64,000 bases of DNA from Arthrobacter sp. ZGTC131 (GTDB lineage Bacteria; Actinomycetota; Actinomycetes; Actinomycetales; Micrococcaceae). The position numbers and the translations under genes were made by a program. Positions 32,849-41,780 of this stretch are shown here, one piece after another. Each line of letters begins with the position of its first letter. The first letter of the stretch is position 1. Under the pieces are notes generated by a model. It saw only the letters and a program-made list of their open reading frames with translations. It had not been told where the DNA came from and did not search any database. Location: assembly GCF_002929275.1 (NCBI RefSeq), contig NZ_PJIK01000004.1, forward strand, positions 186,001 through 250,000, given 5' to 3'.

Positions 32849-34264
32849 TCACCTCATGGAACCCAGAATCGAGCGGAGCGAGACTGCGGCCCTGTGCGCT
32901 GCCGCCTTGGGGTCGGCGCGGCCGGCCGTAACGTCGCTGACGGCCTTGGCAATGGGCAGCTCCGCCAGCGAAGCGCCCACAAGATCACCTCGGCCTTGGA
33001 TGATGCCCCAGTGCCCGACCTCCTCGGGGCCCTGCAGCAGGACAGAGAGCACATCCTGCGAGTAGAACTTGCCCAGCGGTTCCTTTGTGCCCGGCCCCAT
33101 CGGCATGGTCTTCCACGCAGCACTGTATTCGGCCGGCTTGCCGGCGCTGCCGGCACGGACGGGGAGGCGTTCCTCCGGGGCGATGGCCAGCCAGTCAGCG
33201 TACGCGTCGCTCATGACGTATTCCACGAACTGGCGGGCAGGGTCGGTGTCCGAGTCGTTGGTGACGGTCCAGGACGTGATCTCGCCGAACTGCGCCGGCT
33301 GTTTGCCGTCAGGACCATGGAGGCCGGCCACCACTCCCGTGTTCCTGGCCAGGAAGCCGGGATCTGCGATGCATTCCGGGCAGCTGGGCTTGACGTCGGT
33401 GCGCAGGCCCGCCAGCTCGTCCAGCATCAGCGTGGGCCAGACGGCCATGGCCGCCTTGCCGGAGAAGTACGCGTTCCGGACCGTGTCGATGTCCTGGACC
33501 CCGGGCACGGAGTAGCTCTTCAGCATGTCGCGGTAGAACGTGAGCGCAGCCACACACTGAGGACTCTCGAACGTGATGCCGTCCTTGGCGTTGACCATTT
33601 CGCAGCCGTTAGCCTGTGCGATGTGCTCGAATGACTGTTGCGTGAATGCTTGGCCGGCCTTGTTGGCAGCGACGATGCCCGCCATTTGGGGGGTGTCTAG
33701 CGTTTTTGCGGCCGCCATGATGTCTGCGTATGTCTTGGGCACCGCCAGGCCGGCACGGTCGAACAGGTCCTTCCGGTAGTACAGGAGGTGCTGCCAGGAG
33801 GAGTCCGGAACGGACAGCTGCTGGCTGCCTTCCCGGGTCAGTTCCAGCGCCCGCGGGGACCACGTGTGCTCGCCCAGAGCGAGGATGATGCTGGCGTTGA
33901 CGTCCGTATCCACCAGACCGTTGGCGGCGAAGGTCCGGACCTGGCCCAGCGAAATGGAACCAATCACGTCAGGGAGGTTGCCCGACGCTGCCGACGAGGT
34001 CACGATCTGGTTGAAGCGGTGTGCGGGCACGCCCACGAGGTCCACGCTCACGCCGGTGTCGGCGCGGAACCGTTCAATGATTGCACGGGACTTGGCCATG
34101 CGGTCCGGAAGCGTGTCTGTGATCCACACAGTAATGGCGTGGGGTTCCGTCACACCGGGATCTGGCTGCTGGCCGTCGCTTGGCGTGCAACCCGCCACCA
34201 AGGCTGCTGCCAGCGAAACCACAGAAACGAACGCGGTCTTGGCCCGGCGCCTGGTTCTATTCAC
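32849..34264 (-). CDS. Sugar-type ABC transporter substrate-binding lipoprotein (family 1)
   Basis: This 471-residue extracellular solute-binding protein has lipobox LVAGC (Cys about 26). The mature part shows the family-1 pattern: ITVWITDTLPDRMAKSRAII, a DTGVSVDLVGVP strand, GNLPDVIGS and YYRKDLFDRAGLAVPKTY. Such proteins bind sugars or polyols for import. No permease or ATPase gene is adjacent, so it is an orphan in this window and would work with a distant transporter. Confidence 0.85.
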   Translation of the reverse strand: MNRTRRRAKTAFVSVVSLAAALVAGCTPSDGQQPDPGVTEPHAITVWITDTLPDRMAKSRAIIERFRADTGVSVDLVGVPAHRFNQIVTSSAASGNLPDVIGSISLGQVRTFAANGLVDTDVNASIILALGEHTWSPRALELTREGSQQLSVPDSSWQHLLYYRKDLFDRAGLAVPKTYADIMAAAKTLDTPQMAGIVAANKAGQAFTQQSFEHIAQANGCEMVNAKDGITFESPQCVAALTFYRDMLKSYSVPGVQDIDTVRNAYFSGKAAMAVWPTLMLDELAGLRTDVKPSCPECIADPGFLARNTGVVAGLHGPDGKQPAQFGEITSWTVTNDSDTDPARQFVEYVMSDAYADWLAIAPEERLPVRAGSAGKPAEYSAAWKTMPMGPGTKEPLGKFYSQDVLSVLLQGPEEVGHWGIIQGRGDLVGASLAELPIAKAVSDVTAGRADPKAAAHRAAVSLRSILGSMR

Positions 34265-34575
34265 TTGGTCGCTCCTGCCTGGAGGTAACCGCAGAACAGG
34301 TGCAGCAAAGCTGCGTGTGTGGCTTCGTTACAACCGCGAAACCTTGTCTGTCAAGAGTATCCAAATGTAGACGGAGTGTCAGTAGCAGGTGCGCAATCAG
34401 TCCCATTCGCAATAGGCTGCCGGCGGTCGTGGGGTGCGGACGGCTCCGGCCCCGGTTTCCGGGCTCCGGCGACGCACCGGCGGCTCTTGTTTGCCGGGCT
34501 GGCGCGGGTTATTTTAAGCGTGGGATTGACCTCAAGAAGTTAGGGGCAAGGAAGCCCAATAACAGGAGCCCGTCG
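34265..34575. other. Intergenic region, divergent promoters
   Basis: About 310 bp between the divergent solute-binding and Zn-ribbon genes. The segment near 34310-34400 is relatively AT-rich (CAAGAGTATCCAAATGTAG) and may hold promoters. No gene or strong hairpin was seen. Confidence 0.35.
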
Positions 34576-34998
34576 ATGTCGACCATCTCCAACGCCCACC
34601 TTCCCGGCGGGGCGCACCGCCCGTCCGGTGATCGCCTATGGTGCCCCGAATGCGGGACGGACGAATATCTGATCGTCGAGTCCATCGAGGCCTTGCATCC
34701 GCCACAAGAGGGCCTGGTGGATGTGTCCTACACGTGCGTTGAATGCGATTTCTTCTACGCCCACGCGGCAAGCGTCCACGACGTCGCCGCCATCCTGAAC
34801 CGCCACGGCCAGGTGATGGGCGTCCTCCAGTTCGGCGGTGAATACTTCCACTGCGCAACACCGATGGCCTCGGTCAGCTCCGGAACCAGCAGCATTTACG
34901 GCCATGAGCTGGCCCGGCGTCACACCATCCACGATGTCCATCTACCCACACGCGTGCTGCGATGCGGCTGCGGGTTCCGGATGGAAGTGCCGGACTGA
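34576..34998 (+). CDS. Small protein with Zn-ribbon-like cysteines
   Basis: This 140-residue cytoplasmic protein carries two CxxC knuckles, WCPECGTDEYLIVE and YTCVECDFFYAH, about 40 residues apart, which would form a four-Cys zinc site. A third cysteine pair is at the C-terminus (LRCGCGFRMEVPD). AGGAG seven bases before the ATG supports the start. No enzymatic domain is recognised. It precedes the DUF4383 and ctaD genes on the same strand by 28 bp and could be co-transcribed with them. Confidence 0.65.
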   Translation: MSTISNAHLPGGAHRPSGDRLWCPECGTDEYLIVESIEALHPPQEGLVDVSYTCVECDFFYAHAASVHDVAAILNRHGQVMGVLQFGGEYFHCATPMASVSSGTSSIYGHELARRHTIHDVHLPTRVLRCGCGFRMEVPD

Positions 34999-35026
34999 TC
35001 CGGTCAACAATAAAGGAGAGGGCAAA

Positions 35027-35491
35027 ATGGCTACTACCCATAACACGGCTGGTGCAAGGTCCCGCTTGCAGCTGGCGTCCCAGGCTGTCGGGGCAGTATT
35101 CCTGCTCGTTGGCATCCTAGGTTTCATCCCCGGAATAACCACCAACTACGCGTCGCTGGGCTTCTCCGGGCACTTGTCTGAAGCAATGCTTCTGGGCGTC
35201 TTCCAGGTTTCCATCCTGCACAACATTGTCCATCTGCTCTTCGGCGTGGCCGGCATCCTCATGGGCCGCACGGCCGTGCAGGCAAAGAACTTCCTCCTGT
35301 ACGGCGGTATCGTCTACCTGGTCCTTTGGATTTACGGCCTGCTGATCGGCCACGACACGCCCGCCAACTTTGTCCCGGTCAACACCGCGGACAATTGGCT
35401 GCACTTCCTGTTGGGCGTCGCCATGATCGCTTTGGCGCTGCTGCTGTCCCGCCAAAACACCGGCGTCCGCGGGACAGTGACCGGGCACTGA
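35027..35491 (+). CDS. DUF4383-type membrane protein
   Basis: This 154-residue protein has four membrane helices: AVGAVFLLVGILGFIPG, VSILHNIVHLLFGVAGILM, FLLYGGIVYLVLWIYGLL and WLHFLLGVAMIALALLL. The HNIVHLLFG and NWLHFLLG segments with conserved His are characteristic of DUF4383. AAAGGAGAG precedes the ATG. The function is unknown. It sits between the Zn-ribbon gene and ctaD. Confidence 0.85.
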   Translation: MATTHNTAGARSRLQLASQAVGAVFLLVGILGFIPGITTNYASLGFSGHLSEAMLLGVFQVSILHNIVHLLFGVAGILMGRTAVQAKNFLLYGGIVYLVLWIYGLLIGHDTPANFVPVNTADNWLHFLLGVAMIALALLLSRQNTGVRGTVTGH

Positions 35492-35622
35492 TCGATTGCC
35501 CTTTTGCCGGGGTGCCGCCCGGGGATATCCTGATGCCGTCGGTTCTGCGAACCGTTCACGGTCCGGCCGGCACCCCAGCCCCTGACGAGGGGCGGTGAAG
35601 CGCGACGCCGGGGAGTGGCACG

Positions 35623-37374
35623 ATGACCGCATATCAGCACACAGCAGGATTGACCGCTACCGCTGCTCCCCGCGTGGTGCCCCGCAAAAAAGGCAACATG
35701 GTGGTCAAGTGGGTCACCTCCACGGACCACAAGACCATCGGGTACATGTACCTGATCGCCTCATTCATCTTCTTCCTCCTCGGCGGCGTGATGGCGCTGC
35801 TCATCCGCGCCGAACTGTTCGAACCCGGCATGCAGGTCCTGCAGACCAAGGAACAGTACAACCAGCTGTTCACCATGCACGGCACGGTCATGCTGCTCAT
35901 GTTCGCCACCCCGCTGTTCGCAGGATTCGCGAACGTCATCATGCCCCTGCAGATCGGCGCACCCGACGTTGCCTTCCCGCGGCTGAATGCCCTGGCGTTC
36001 TGGTTCTTCCTCTTCGGTTCGACCATCGCGATGTCCGGCTTCATCACCCCGCAGGGTGCGGCGTCGTTCGGCTGGTTCGCCTACGCTCCGCTGAACAACA
36101 CCACTTTCACGCCCGGCGTCGGCGGTGACCTCTGGGTCTTCGGCCTGGCGCTCTCCGGCTTCGGCACCATCCTGGGCGCGGTCAACTTCATCACGACCAT
36201 CATCTGTATGCGCGCCCCCGGCATGACCATGTGGCGCGTGCCGATCTTCAGCTGGAACACGCTGGTCACGGCAGTCCTGGTGATCATGGCCTTCCCGCCG
36301 CTGGCCGCCGCGCTGTTCGGCCTCGGGGCGGACCGCCGGTTCGGTGCCCACATCTATGACCCGGAAAACGGCGGTGCCGTGCTGTGGCAGCACCTGTTCT
36401 GGTTCTTCGGCCACCCCGAGGTGTACATCATTGCGCTGCCGTTCTTCGGCATCGTCTCGGAGATCTTCCCGGTCTTCAGCCGCAAGCCGATCTTCGGCTA
36501 CAAGGGCCTGGTCTACGCCACGATCGCCATCGCCGCACTGTCCGTGACCGTGTGGGCGCACCACATGTACGTCACCGGCTCGGTGCTGCTGCCGTTCTTC
36601 GCCTTCATGACCATGCTCATCGCGGTCCCCACGGGGGTGAAGTTCTTCAACTGGATCGGCACCATGTGGGGCGGCTCGCTGACGTTCGAGACCCCCATGC
36701 TCTGGAGCCTGGGCTTCCTGGTGACGTTCCTCTTCGGCGGCCTGACCGGCATCATCCTGGCCTCCCCGCCGCTGGACTTCCACGTCTCCGACTCCTACTT
36801 CGTGGTGGCGCACTTCCACTACGTGGTGTTCGGCACCGTGGTGTTCGCGATGTTCGCCGGCTTCTACTTCTGGTGGCCCAAGTGGACGGGCAAGATGCTC
36901 AACGAACGCCTCGGCAAGATCCACTTCTGGATGCTGTTCCTCGGCTTCCACGGCACGTTCCTGATCCAGCACTGGCTCGGCGTTGAAGGCATGCCCCGCC
37001 GCTACGCGGACTACCTGGTGGAGGACAACTTCACCTGGATGAACCAGTTCTCCAGCTTGGGCTCGTACCTGCTGGGAGCGTCCATCATCCCGTTCTTCTG
37101 GAACGTCTTCATCACTGCCCGCCGTGCCGAGCGGGTTGAAGTGGACGATCCCTGGGGCTTCGGGGCTTCGCTGGAATGGGCAACATCCTGCCCGCCGCCG
37201 CGCCACAACTTCACGTCACTCCCGCGCATCCGTTCAGAACGCCCGGCGCTGGACCTGCACCACCCGGAGCTGCGGGTGCGCGAACACGAGACGACGCACA
37301 GTGCTGCCGCCGAAGTCCTGGGCGCGGCCGACATCGGCTCACGCGACCCGAAGAACCCGAGTCCGGACAAGTAG
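35623..37374 (+). CDS. ctaD: Cytochrome c oxidase subunit I (aa3-type)
   Basis: This is the catalytic heme-copper subunit, which reduces O2 and pumps protons in the cytoplasmic membrane. Ligand residues are visible: [11 protein letters not shown] (low-spin heme), WFFGHPEVY with the His-Tyr crosslink (CuB), VWAHHMYV (CuB) and [11 protein letters not shown] (high-spin and low-spin hemes). At 583 residues it has a full length, with a hydrophilic tail. No ctaC, ctaE or qcr genes are adjacent, so it may be a second copy used under particular conditions. The ATG at 35623 follows GGGGAG. Confidence 0.95.
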   Translation: MTAYQHTAGLTATAAPRVVPRKKGNMVVKWVTSTDHKTIGYMYLIASFIFFLLGGVMALLIRAELFEPGMQVLQTKEQYNQLFTMHGTVMLLMFATPLFAGFANVIMPLQIGAPDVAFPRLNALAFWFFLFGSTIAMSGFITPQGAASFGWFAYAPLNNTTFTPGVGGDLWVFGLALSGFGTILGAVNFITTIICMRAPGMTMWRVPIFSWNTLVTAVLVIMAFPPLAAALFGLGADRRFGAHIYDPENGGAVLWQHLFWFFGHPEVYIIALPFFGIVSEIFPVFSRKPIFGYKGLVYATIAIAALSVTVWAHHMYVTGSVLLPFFAFMTMLIAVPTGVKFFNWIGTMWGGSLTFETPMLWSLGFLVTFLFGGLTGIILASPPLDFHVSDSYFVVAHFHYVVFGTVVFAMFAGFYFWWPKWTGKMLNERLGKIHFWMLFLGFHGTFLIQHWLGVEGMPRRYADYLVEDNFTWMNQFSSLGSYLLGASIIPFFWNVFITARRAERVEVDDPWGFGASLEWATSCPPPRHNFTSLPRIRSERPALDLHHPELRVREHETTHSAAAEVLGAADIGSRDPKNPSPDK

Positions 37375-37689
37375 CGATTACCGGCGGGCGTTGATCACCG
37401 CTCGGCGCTGATCATCCCTGCGTTGCAAATGCCGGCGCTGCGAATCCGGGGCGCCGATCATCCTCGTCGCTGCCAGTTTTGAGCGCGCAAGTTCCGGACT
37501 CCAAATTCCTGGAGGCTAATATCCTGGACGCGGCCCCAGGGCTTACTTCCTGCAAGGCCTGCGTCCTGGAAAGGTTTTGGTTCCGGCGGCTGTCCGGCTG
37601 CGTTCCCCGCTGCCGAGTACCAGCAGTCGAGTCATAGCAGCCGATTGTCCGCAGCCGGAAAACTGCGGCCGGCTATCTGCCGGTGGGTC
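37375..37689. other. Intergenic region after ctaD
   Basis: About 315 bp between convergent genes. It contains two similar short units (GCGCTGATCATCC near 37406 and GCGCCGATCATCC near 37451) and no supported gene. Confidence 0.35.
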
Positions 37690-38028
37690 TCAAGCAGCCG
37701 CGGCTACCGGGACCCTGCCTGCAATGGTTCGAGAGCCGACGTCGGACGGTGCCAAAACGCGGACGTTACATTCGGACTGCATCGGGTCGATCGACCGCGG
37801 CAGGTGGTGGGTTTCGGAGCATTCCCGGAGCTGTTCAAGAGCCGAGGCTTCGACGCGCGCGTGGGAGATGTCCACAACGAGCTGAAGACCCTGCCTGAGA
37901 TGGTTGGCGCGCTTCATAACGACGTAAAGAGCTTGGATGCTTTGGGCGGTTACGTGGCCCTGGGCGGCGACTTGAGCTTCACCGCATTCGAGGTCCAAAC
38001 GGACTAAAACCTTAAGCTTGTGGTTCAA
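37690..38028 (-). CDS. Small STAS-like protein (tentative)
   Basis: This 112-residue protein starts at TTG 38028, preceded by AGGGGAG with good spacing; an ATG at 38046 is an alternative. The chain alternates strand and helix like a STAS or anti-sigma-antagonist domain: KVLVRLDLECGEAQVAAQGH, IQALYVVMKRANHL, then LQLVVDISHARVEASALEQL where antagonists carry the phospho-acceptor Ser. The C-terminus ends ECNVRVLAPSD. The opposite strand is also open here, but its translation lacks this pattern. The family assignment is an inference. Confidence 0.5.
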   Translation of the reverse strand: MNHKLKVLVRLDLECGEAQVAAQGHVTAQSIQALYVVMKRANHLRQGLQLVVDISHARVEASALEQLRECSETHHLPRSIDPMQSECNVRVLAPSDVGSRTIAGRVPVAAAA

Positions 38029-38264
38029 GAAAACTTCTCCCCTCATGCACGGTCGCGACGCTGCGACCGAGAACAACCATAACCTGCATGTGACGGAGAT
38101 AACAGCAGAAGACCAAATATTGCGTCACGCTCCTGCGTGGACCTCTCCCACGTCACAGCACCGCGGAGACACGCATGGGCCGAAATCCTTCGGATCTGGC
38201 CGTGCGTACCCCCGCGTTATCGACCGTGCGTCGGCGGCGAAGCGGCCCGTCAGCTGCGGTCCGG

Positions 38265-38447
38265 TCAGCTGCGGGTCGGGTCCGGACGGAGCGGCGCCGG
38301 CCCGGGGTCCGGCACCGGAAGCGGGCCCGGAGGTTCCGGAGTAGGGAAGGGGTTCGGCGGCGCTGGCCGCGAGGGATCCGGCGGCATGGGATCGGGGCCG
38401 GGCTCCGGCGGGAACGGCTCGGGTTCGTGCACTGGCGGAATTGTCAT
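38265..38447 (-). CDS. Proline-rich small protein (tentative)
   Basis: A 60-residue frame begins MTIPPVHEPEPFPPEPGPDP with GAGGGG six bases before the ATG. More than a third of residues are proline, in P-x-P-type repeats with acidic residues. It may be a real disordered peptide or a chance product of the GC-rich repeat DNA here; the good ribosome-binding site favours translation. Confidence 0.35.
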   Translation of the reverse strand: MTIPPVHEPEPFPPEPGPDPMPPDPSRPAPPNPFPTPEPPGPLPVPDPGPAPLRPDPTRS

Positions 38448-38618
38448 GGCTGCCCCTCGGCTGCTCGATTGGTTCCGGTTTGGCGGACGCGAGTTCAGGA
38501 TACGCCCGGGCCGGGAGCGGGCGACAGACTTTGCGGTGCCCTGGTTGGCAACGATTCCCGCTCTCCCCCGGTAGCGAACGGCCGCCCAAATGTCAGTGCG
38601 GCTCTATATATTGAGGGA

Positions 38619-40859
38619 ATGACCCAGACTCCGCTGCAGCACTCCGCCACCACCCCCGCCGCTGCCGTTCCCCTGCCGCCCGTCGCCAAGAAGGTACCTG
38701 CCGAGCGCACGCACCACGGGGACACTTTCGTGGACTCCTACGAGTGGCTCCGGGACAAGGAATCCGAGGAGGTCGTGGCGCACCTGAAGGCCGAGAACGC
38801 CTACCAGGAAGCCGTCACCGCCCACCAGGGACCCCTGCGCGAAGCCATCTTCCAGGAGATCAAGGGCCGCACCCAGGAGACAGACCTGTCCGTTCCGAAC
38901 CGCAAGGACGGCTGGTGGTATTTCAGCCGCTCTGTGGAGGGCAAGGAGTACGGAATTCAGTGCCGTGTCAGGGCCCAGGACACCGCCAACCCGGTGGCCG
39001 ACTGGACTCCCCCGGCGGTGGAGGCCGGCGTCGAAATTCCCGGCGAAGAAGTCCTGCTGGACGGCAACGTGGAAGCCGAGGGCAAGCCGTTCTTCTCGGT
39101 GGGCGGCACGGCCGTGACCGTGGACGGAAACCTCTACGCCTACGCCGTCGACAATTCCGGCGACGAACGCTTCACCCTGCGCATCAAGGACCTCCGCACC
39201 GGCGAGCTGCTGCCGGACGTCATTGAGAACGTCTTCTACGGGGTCTCGTTCTCCCCCGACGGCACCCGGATCTTCTACACCGTGGTGGACGACTCGTGGC
39301 GGCCGTACCAGGTCAAGGCCCATGTGCTGGGCACGCCGGTCGCCGACGACGCCGTGATCTACCAGGAGGACGACGTCGCCATGTGGCTGGGCTTCGAGCT
39401 CTCCTCGGACCGGCGTCACCTCGTGCTGGGCATCGGCTGCTCCGAGTACAGCGAAACGCGCCTGCTGCGGTTTGACGACCCCGACGGCGGCCTCACCACC
39501 GTGATTTCCCGCGACGAACGGGTCCTGTACGAGGCCGAGCCCTTCCTGCTCGAGGGCCCGGACGGGCAAAAAGCTGAACGCATCCTCATCACGCACAACC
39601 GCAACGCTGCGAACTCGATGGTCTCGCTGGTTGACCCGGCCGAGCTCACCAAGCCGCTGGCCGAGCAGCAGTGGACCACCGTCGTCGAGCATTCCGACGA
39701 CGTCCGCGTCAACGGTGCGGGCGTCACGTCCACGCACCTGGTGGTCTCGGTCCGCAAGGACACCATCGAACGGGTCCAGGTGATGTCCCTGGCCGGGCTG
39801 GGCACGCCCGCCCAGGAGCCGCCCGTGGAACCGGCATTCGACGAGGAGCTGTACACGTCCGGCGTTGGCGGCTCCGACTACGAGGCACCCGTGATCCGGC
39901 TGGGCTACACGTCCTACTTCACGCCGTCACGCGTTTACGACTTCGTGCTTCCCACCCCGGAGCGGCCGGCCGGGGAGCTGCTGCTCCGGAAGGAAAGCCC
40001 GGTGCTGGGCGGCTACGACCCCGCCGACTACGTTGCCACCCGCGAATGGGCCGAGGCACCCGATGGCACCAAGGTCCCGCTCTCGGTGCTGCGGCACAAG
40101 TCCGTCGCCCAGGATTCCACCGCGGCCGGGCTCGTCTACGGCTACGGCTCGTACGAGCTGAGCATGGACCCGGGGTTCGGTGTGGCCCGGCTCTCGCTGC
40201 TGGACCGCGGGATCGTCTTCGTCATTGCTCACATCCGCGGCGGCGGCGAACTCGGCCGGCACTGGTACGAGAACGGCAAGAAGCTCACCAAGAAGAACAC
40301 CTTCACGGACTTCATCGCGGCCACGGACTGGCTGGCGGCGTCCGGCTGGGTGGCGCCGGACCGGATCGCGGCCATCGGCGGGTCCGCGGGCGGCCTGCTC
40401 GTGGGCGCCGTGGCCAACCTCGCGCCGGAGAAGTACGCCGCCGTGCTGGCGCAGGTGCCCTTCGTGGACGCACTGAACACCATTCTGGATCCGGAGCTGC
40501 CGCTGTCCGCGCTCGAGTGGGAGGAGTGGGGCAACCCCATCACCGACCCCGAGGTGTACCAGTACATGAAGTCGTACACGCCGTACGAGAATGTCCGCGA
40601 GGCGGCCTACCCCAAGATCGCCGCCGTGACGTCCTTCAATGACACCCGCGTCCTGTACGTCGAGCCCGCCAAGTGGGTGCAGGTCCTGCGCTCCATGACG
40701 ACGGGCACCGAGCCGATCGTCATGAAGATCGAGATGGACGGCGGCCACGGCGGAGCCTCGGGCCGGTACGTGCAGTGGCACGAGCGCGCCTGGGATTATG
40801 CCTTCATTGCCGACTCCCTCGGCGCCACGGAACTGCTGCCCGGCGCCGGGCTGAAGTAG
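38619..40859 (+). CDS. ptrB: S9 family serine peptidase, oligopeptidase B type
   Basis: This cytoplasmic oligopeptidase of 746 residues cleaves short peptides after basic residues. The N-terminal beta-propeller spans about residues 80-430; the C-terminal alpha/beta-hydrolase domain has the nucleophile in GGSAGGLLVGAV (Ser about 590), the Asp in FNDTRVLYVEPAKW and the His in MDGGHGGASGRY. The RGGGELGRHWYENGKKLTKK stretch is typical of PtrB. The ATG follows GAGGGA. A long perfect palindrome just after the stop is the terminator. Confidence 0.92.
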   Translation: MTQTPLQHSATTPAAAVPLPPVAKKVPAERTHHGDTFVDSYEWLRDKESEEVVAHLKAENAYQEAVTAHQGPLREAIFQEIKGRTQETDLSVPNRKDGWWYFSRSVEGKEYGIQCRVRAQDTANPVADWTPPAVEAGVEIPGEEVLLDGNVEAEGKPFFSVGGTAVTVDGNLYAYAVDNSGDERFTLRIKDLRTGELLPDVIENVFYGVSFSPDGTRIFYTVVDDSWRPYQVKAHVLGTPVADDAVIYQEDDVAMWLGFELSSDRRHLVLGIGCSEYSETRLLRFDDPDGGLTTVISRDERVLYEAEPFLLEGPDGQKAERILITHNRNAANSMVSLVDPAELTKPLAEQQWTTVVEHSDDVRVNGAGVTSTHLVVSVRKDTIERVQVMSLAGLGTPAQEPPVEPAFDEELYTSGVGGSDYEAPVIRLGYTSYFTPSRVYDFVLPTPERPAGELLLRKESPVLGGYDPADYVATREWAEAPDGTKVPLSVLRHKSVAQDSTAAGLVYGYGSYELSMDPGFGVARLSLLDRGIVFVIAHIRGGGELGRHWYENGKKLTKKNTFTDFIAATDWLAASGWVAPDRIAAIGGSAGGLLVGAVANLAPEKYAAVLAQVPFVDALNTILDPELPLSALEWEEWGNPITDPEVYQYMKSYTPYENVREAAYPKIAAVTSFNDTRVLYVEPAKWVQVLRSMTTGTEPIVMKIEMDGGHGGASGRYVQWHERAWDYAFIADSLGATELLPGAGLK

Positions 40860-40861
40860 CT

Positions 40862-40924
40862 CATCGCTTGCTCCGTAGACGCCCTTTTGATGACTCAGAA
40901 AGGGCGTCTACGGAGCATTCGATG
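40862..40924. terminator. Long palindromic terminator after ptrB
   Basis: A perfect 19-bp stem (TGCTCCGTAGACGCCCTTT with its complement) around a loop of about 11 bases, extended by another CATCG/CGATG pairing beyond a 2-base mismatch. It starts 3 bp after the ptrB stop codon. Confidence 0.75.
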
Positions 40925-40934
40925 CAGATAAATC

Positions 40935-40953
40935 GTAACCATGCTTACTATTG
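40935..40953. promoter_or_regulatory. GTAAGCATGCTTA-like element before the Ala-rich gene
   Basis: GTAACCATGCTTACTATTG matches the pair at 22391-22430 except at one position of the core. It lies about 75 bp before the GTG of the next gene, where an activator or sigma-factor site could be. Confidence 0.4.
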
Positions 40954-41026
40954 ACCCGCATACGGGCACCGTCGGTGCACCTGTCCGCTGGGGGCTGGGC
41001 ATCCGGTGCCGGAACTGGAGCATAGC

Positions 41027-41773
41027 GTGAGCAATGAACAGGGATTGACCCCGCTTTCCGACGACGAACTGAAGGCCCAGGCGGGTACAGCCCTGCCTGA
41101 CAAGGAAGTCGCGTCCGTACTTGACCTCAATGCCGACCTCGATCTGGGCATCAGCGCCGCCGCGCCGATCGACCTCGCAGTGGCGGCCAATGCCAACGTC
41201 GCCGCCCCGATTGACGCCGCGGCTTCGGCCAACATTCTTTCCTTCGGCTCCGAGTCACAGGCCCTTGCCGACCAGGGCGTCATCATCAACCAGGGGATCA
41301 CCGCGGACGCCACTGCCGAGTCCACCCAGGACAGCACCATCACCCAGGGCGCGGGCACGGCGGACGCGGGAACCGCGGACGGCGGGACTCCGGCGTCCCC
41401 CGGCACCGGAACAGTGGACGGACCAGTGGACGGCGGCCAGGTACTCGACGGCGCGCTTCCCGACGGGACTCTTCCCGATGGCACGCTGCCGGATGTCGGA
41501 GCCCTTCCCGTGGATCCTGCCGCAGCGCTCGACGGCGACCTCCTGAACGTCAACGTGAACCTTGCCGCAGACGCCGACATCGCCGCGCCGATCAACGGGG
41601 CCGTGGCGGCCAACGCCAACGTGGCCGCGCCGATCGATGCCGCCGTTGCCGCCAACATCGGATCCATCGACAGCGATGCCTTCGCGGTGGCCCAGCAGGA
41701 TGCCATCATCACGCAGAACATCGATGGCGAAGCCACCGCCTCCGCCGACCAGCAGTCCGATCTCCAGCAGTAG
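41027..41773 (+). CDS. Ala/Asp-rich repeat protein paired with an M50 peptidase
   Basis: This 248-residue protein has no signal peptide. The GTG at 41027 has GGAG six bases upstream; an ATG at 41006 has a weaker site. A leader-like N-terminus (LTPLSDDELKAQAGTALPDK) precedes an Ala/Asn-rich block, AAPIDLAVAANANVAAPIDA, that recurs near residue 190 as AAPINGAVAANANVAAPIDA. Each block is followed by a similar tail ending in Gln/Asp-rich IITQ or IINQ segments. The middle is Gly/Thr/Pro-rich with LPDGTLPDG units. No Cys and no known domain are seen. It is 7 bp from a membrane metallopeptidase gene, so a substrate or precursor role is inferred. Confidence 0.7.
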   Translation: MSNEQGLTPLSDDELKAQAGTALPDKEVASVLDLNADLDLGISAAAPIDLAVAANANVAAPIDAAASANILSFGSESQALADQGVIINQGITADATAESTQDSTITQGAGTADAGTADGGTPASPGTGTVDGPVDGGQVLDGALPDGTLPDGTLPDVGALPVDPAAALDGDLLNVNVNLAADADIAAPINGAVAANANVAAPIDAAVAANIGSIDSDAFAVAQQDAIITQNIDGEATASADQQSDLQQ

Positions 41774-41780
41774 TTCCTGC

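Noticed and set aside
35761-37206. Minus-strand open frame of 481 residues opposite ctaD
   Set aside because: Translation is His/Glu/Arg-rich with no fold, while the plus strand contains all heme-copper ligands.
38137-38574. Plus-strand Gly-rich open frame upstream of ptrB
   Set aside because: Opposite to the Pro-rich frame in repetitive GC DNA. It lacks a ribosome-binding site, and ptrB has a clear start at 38619.
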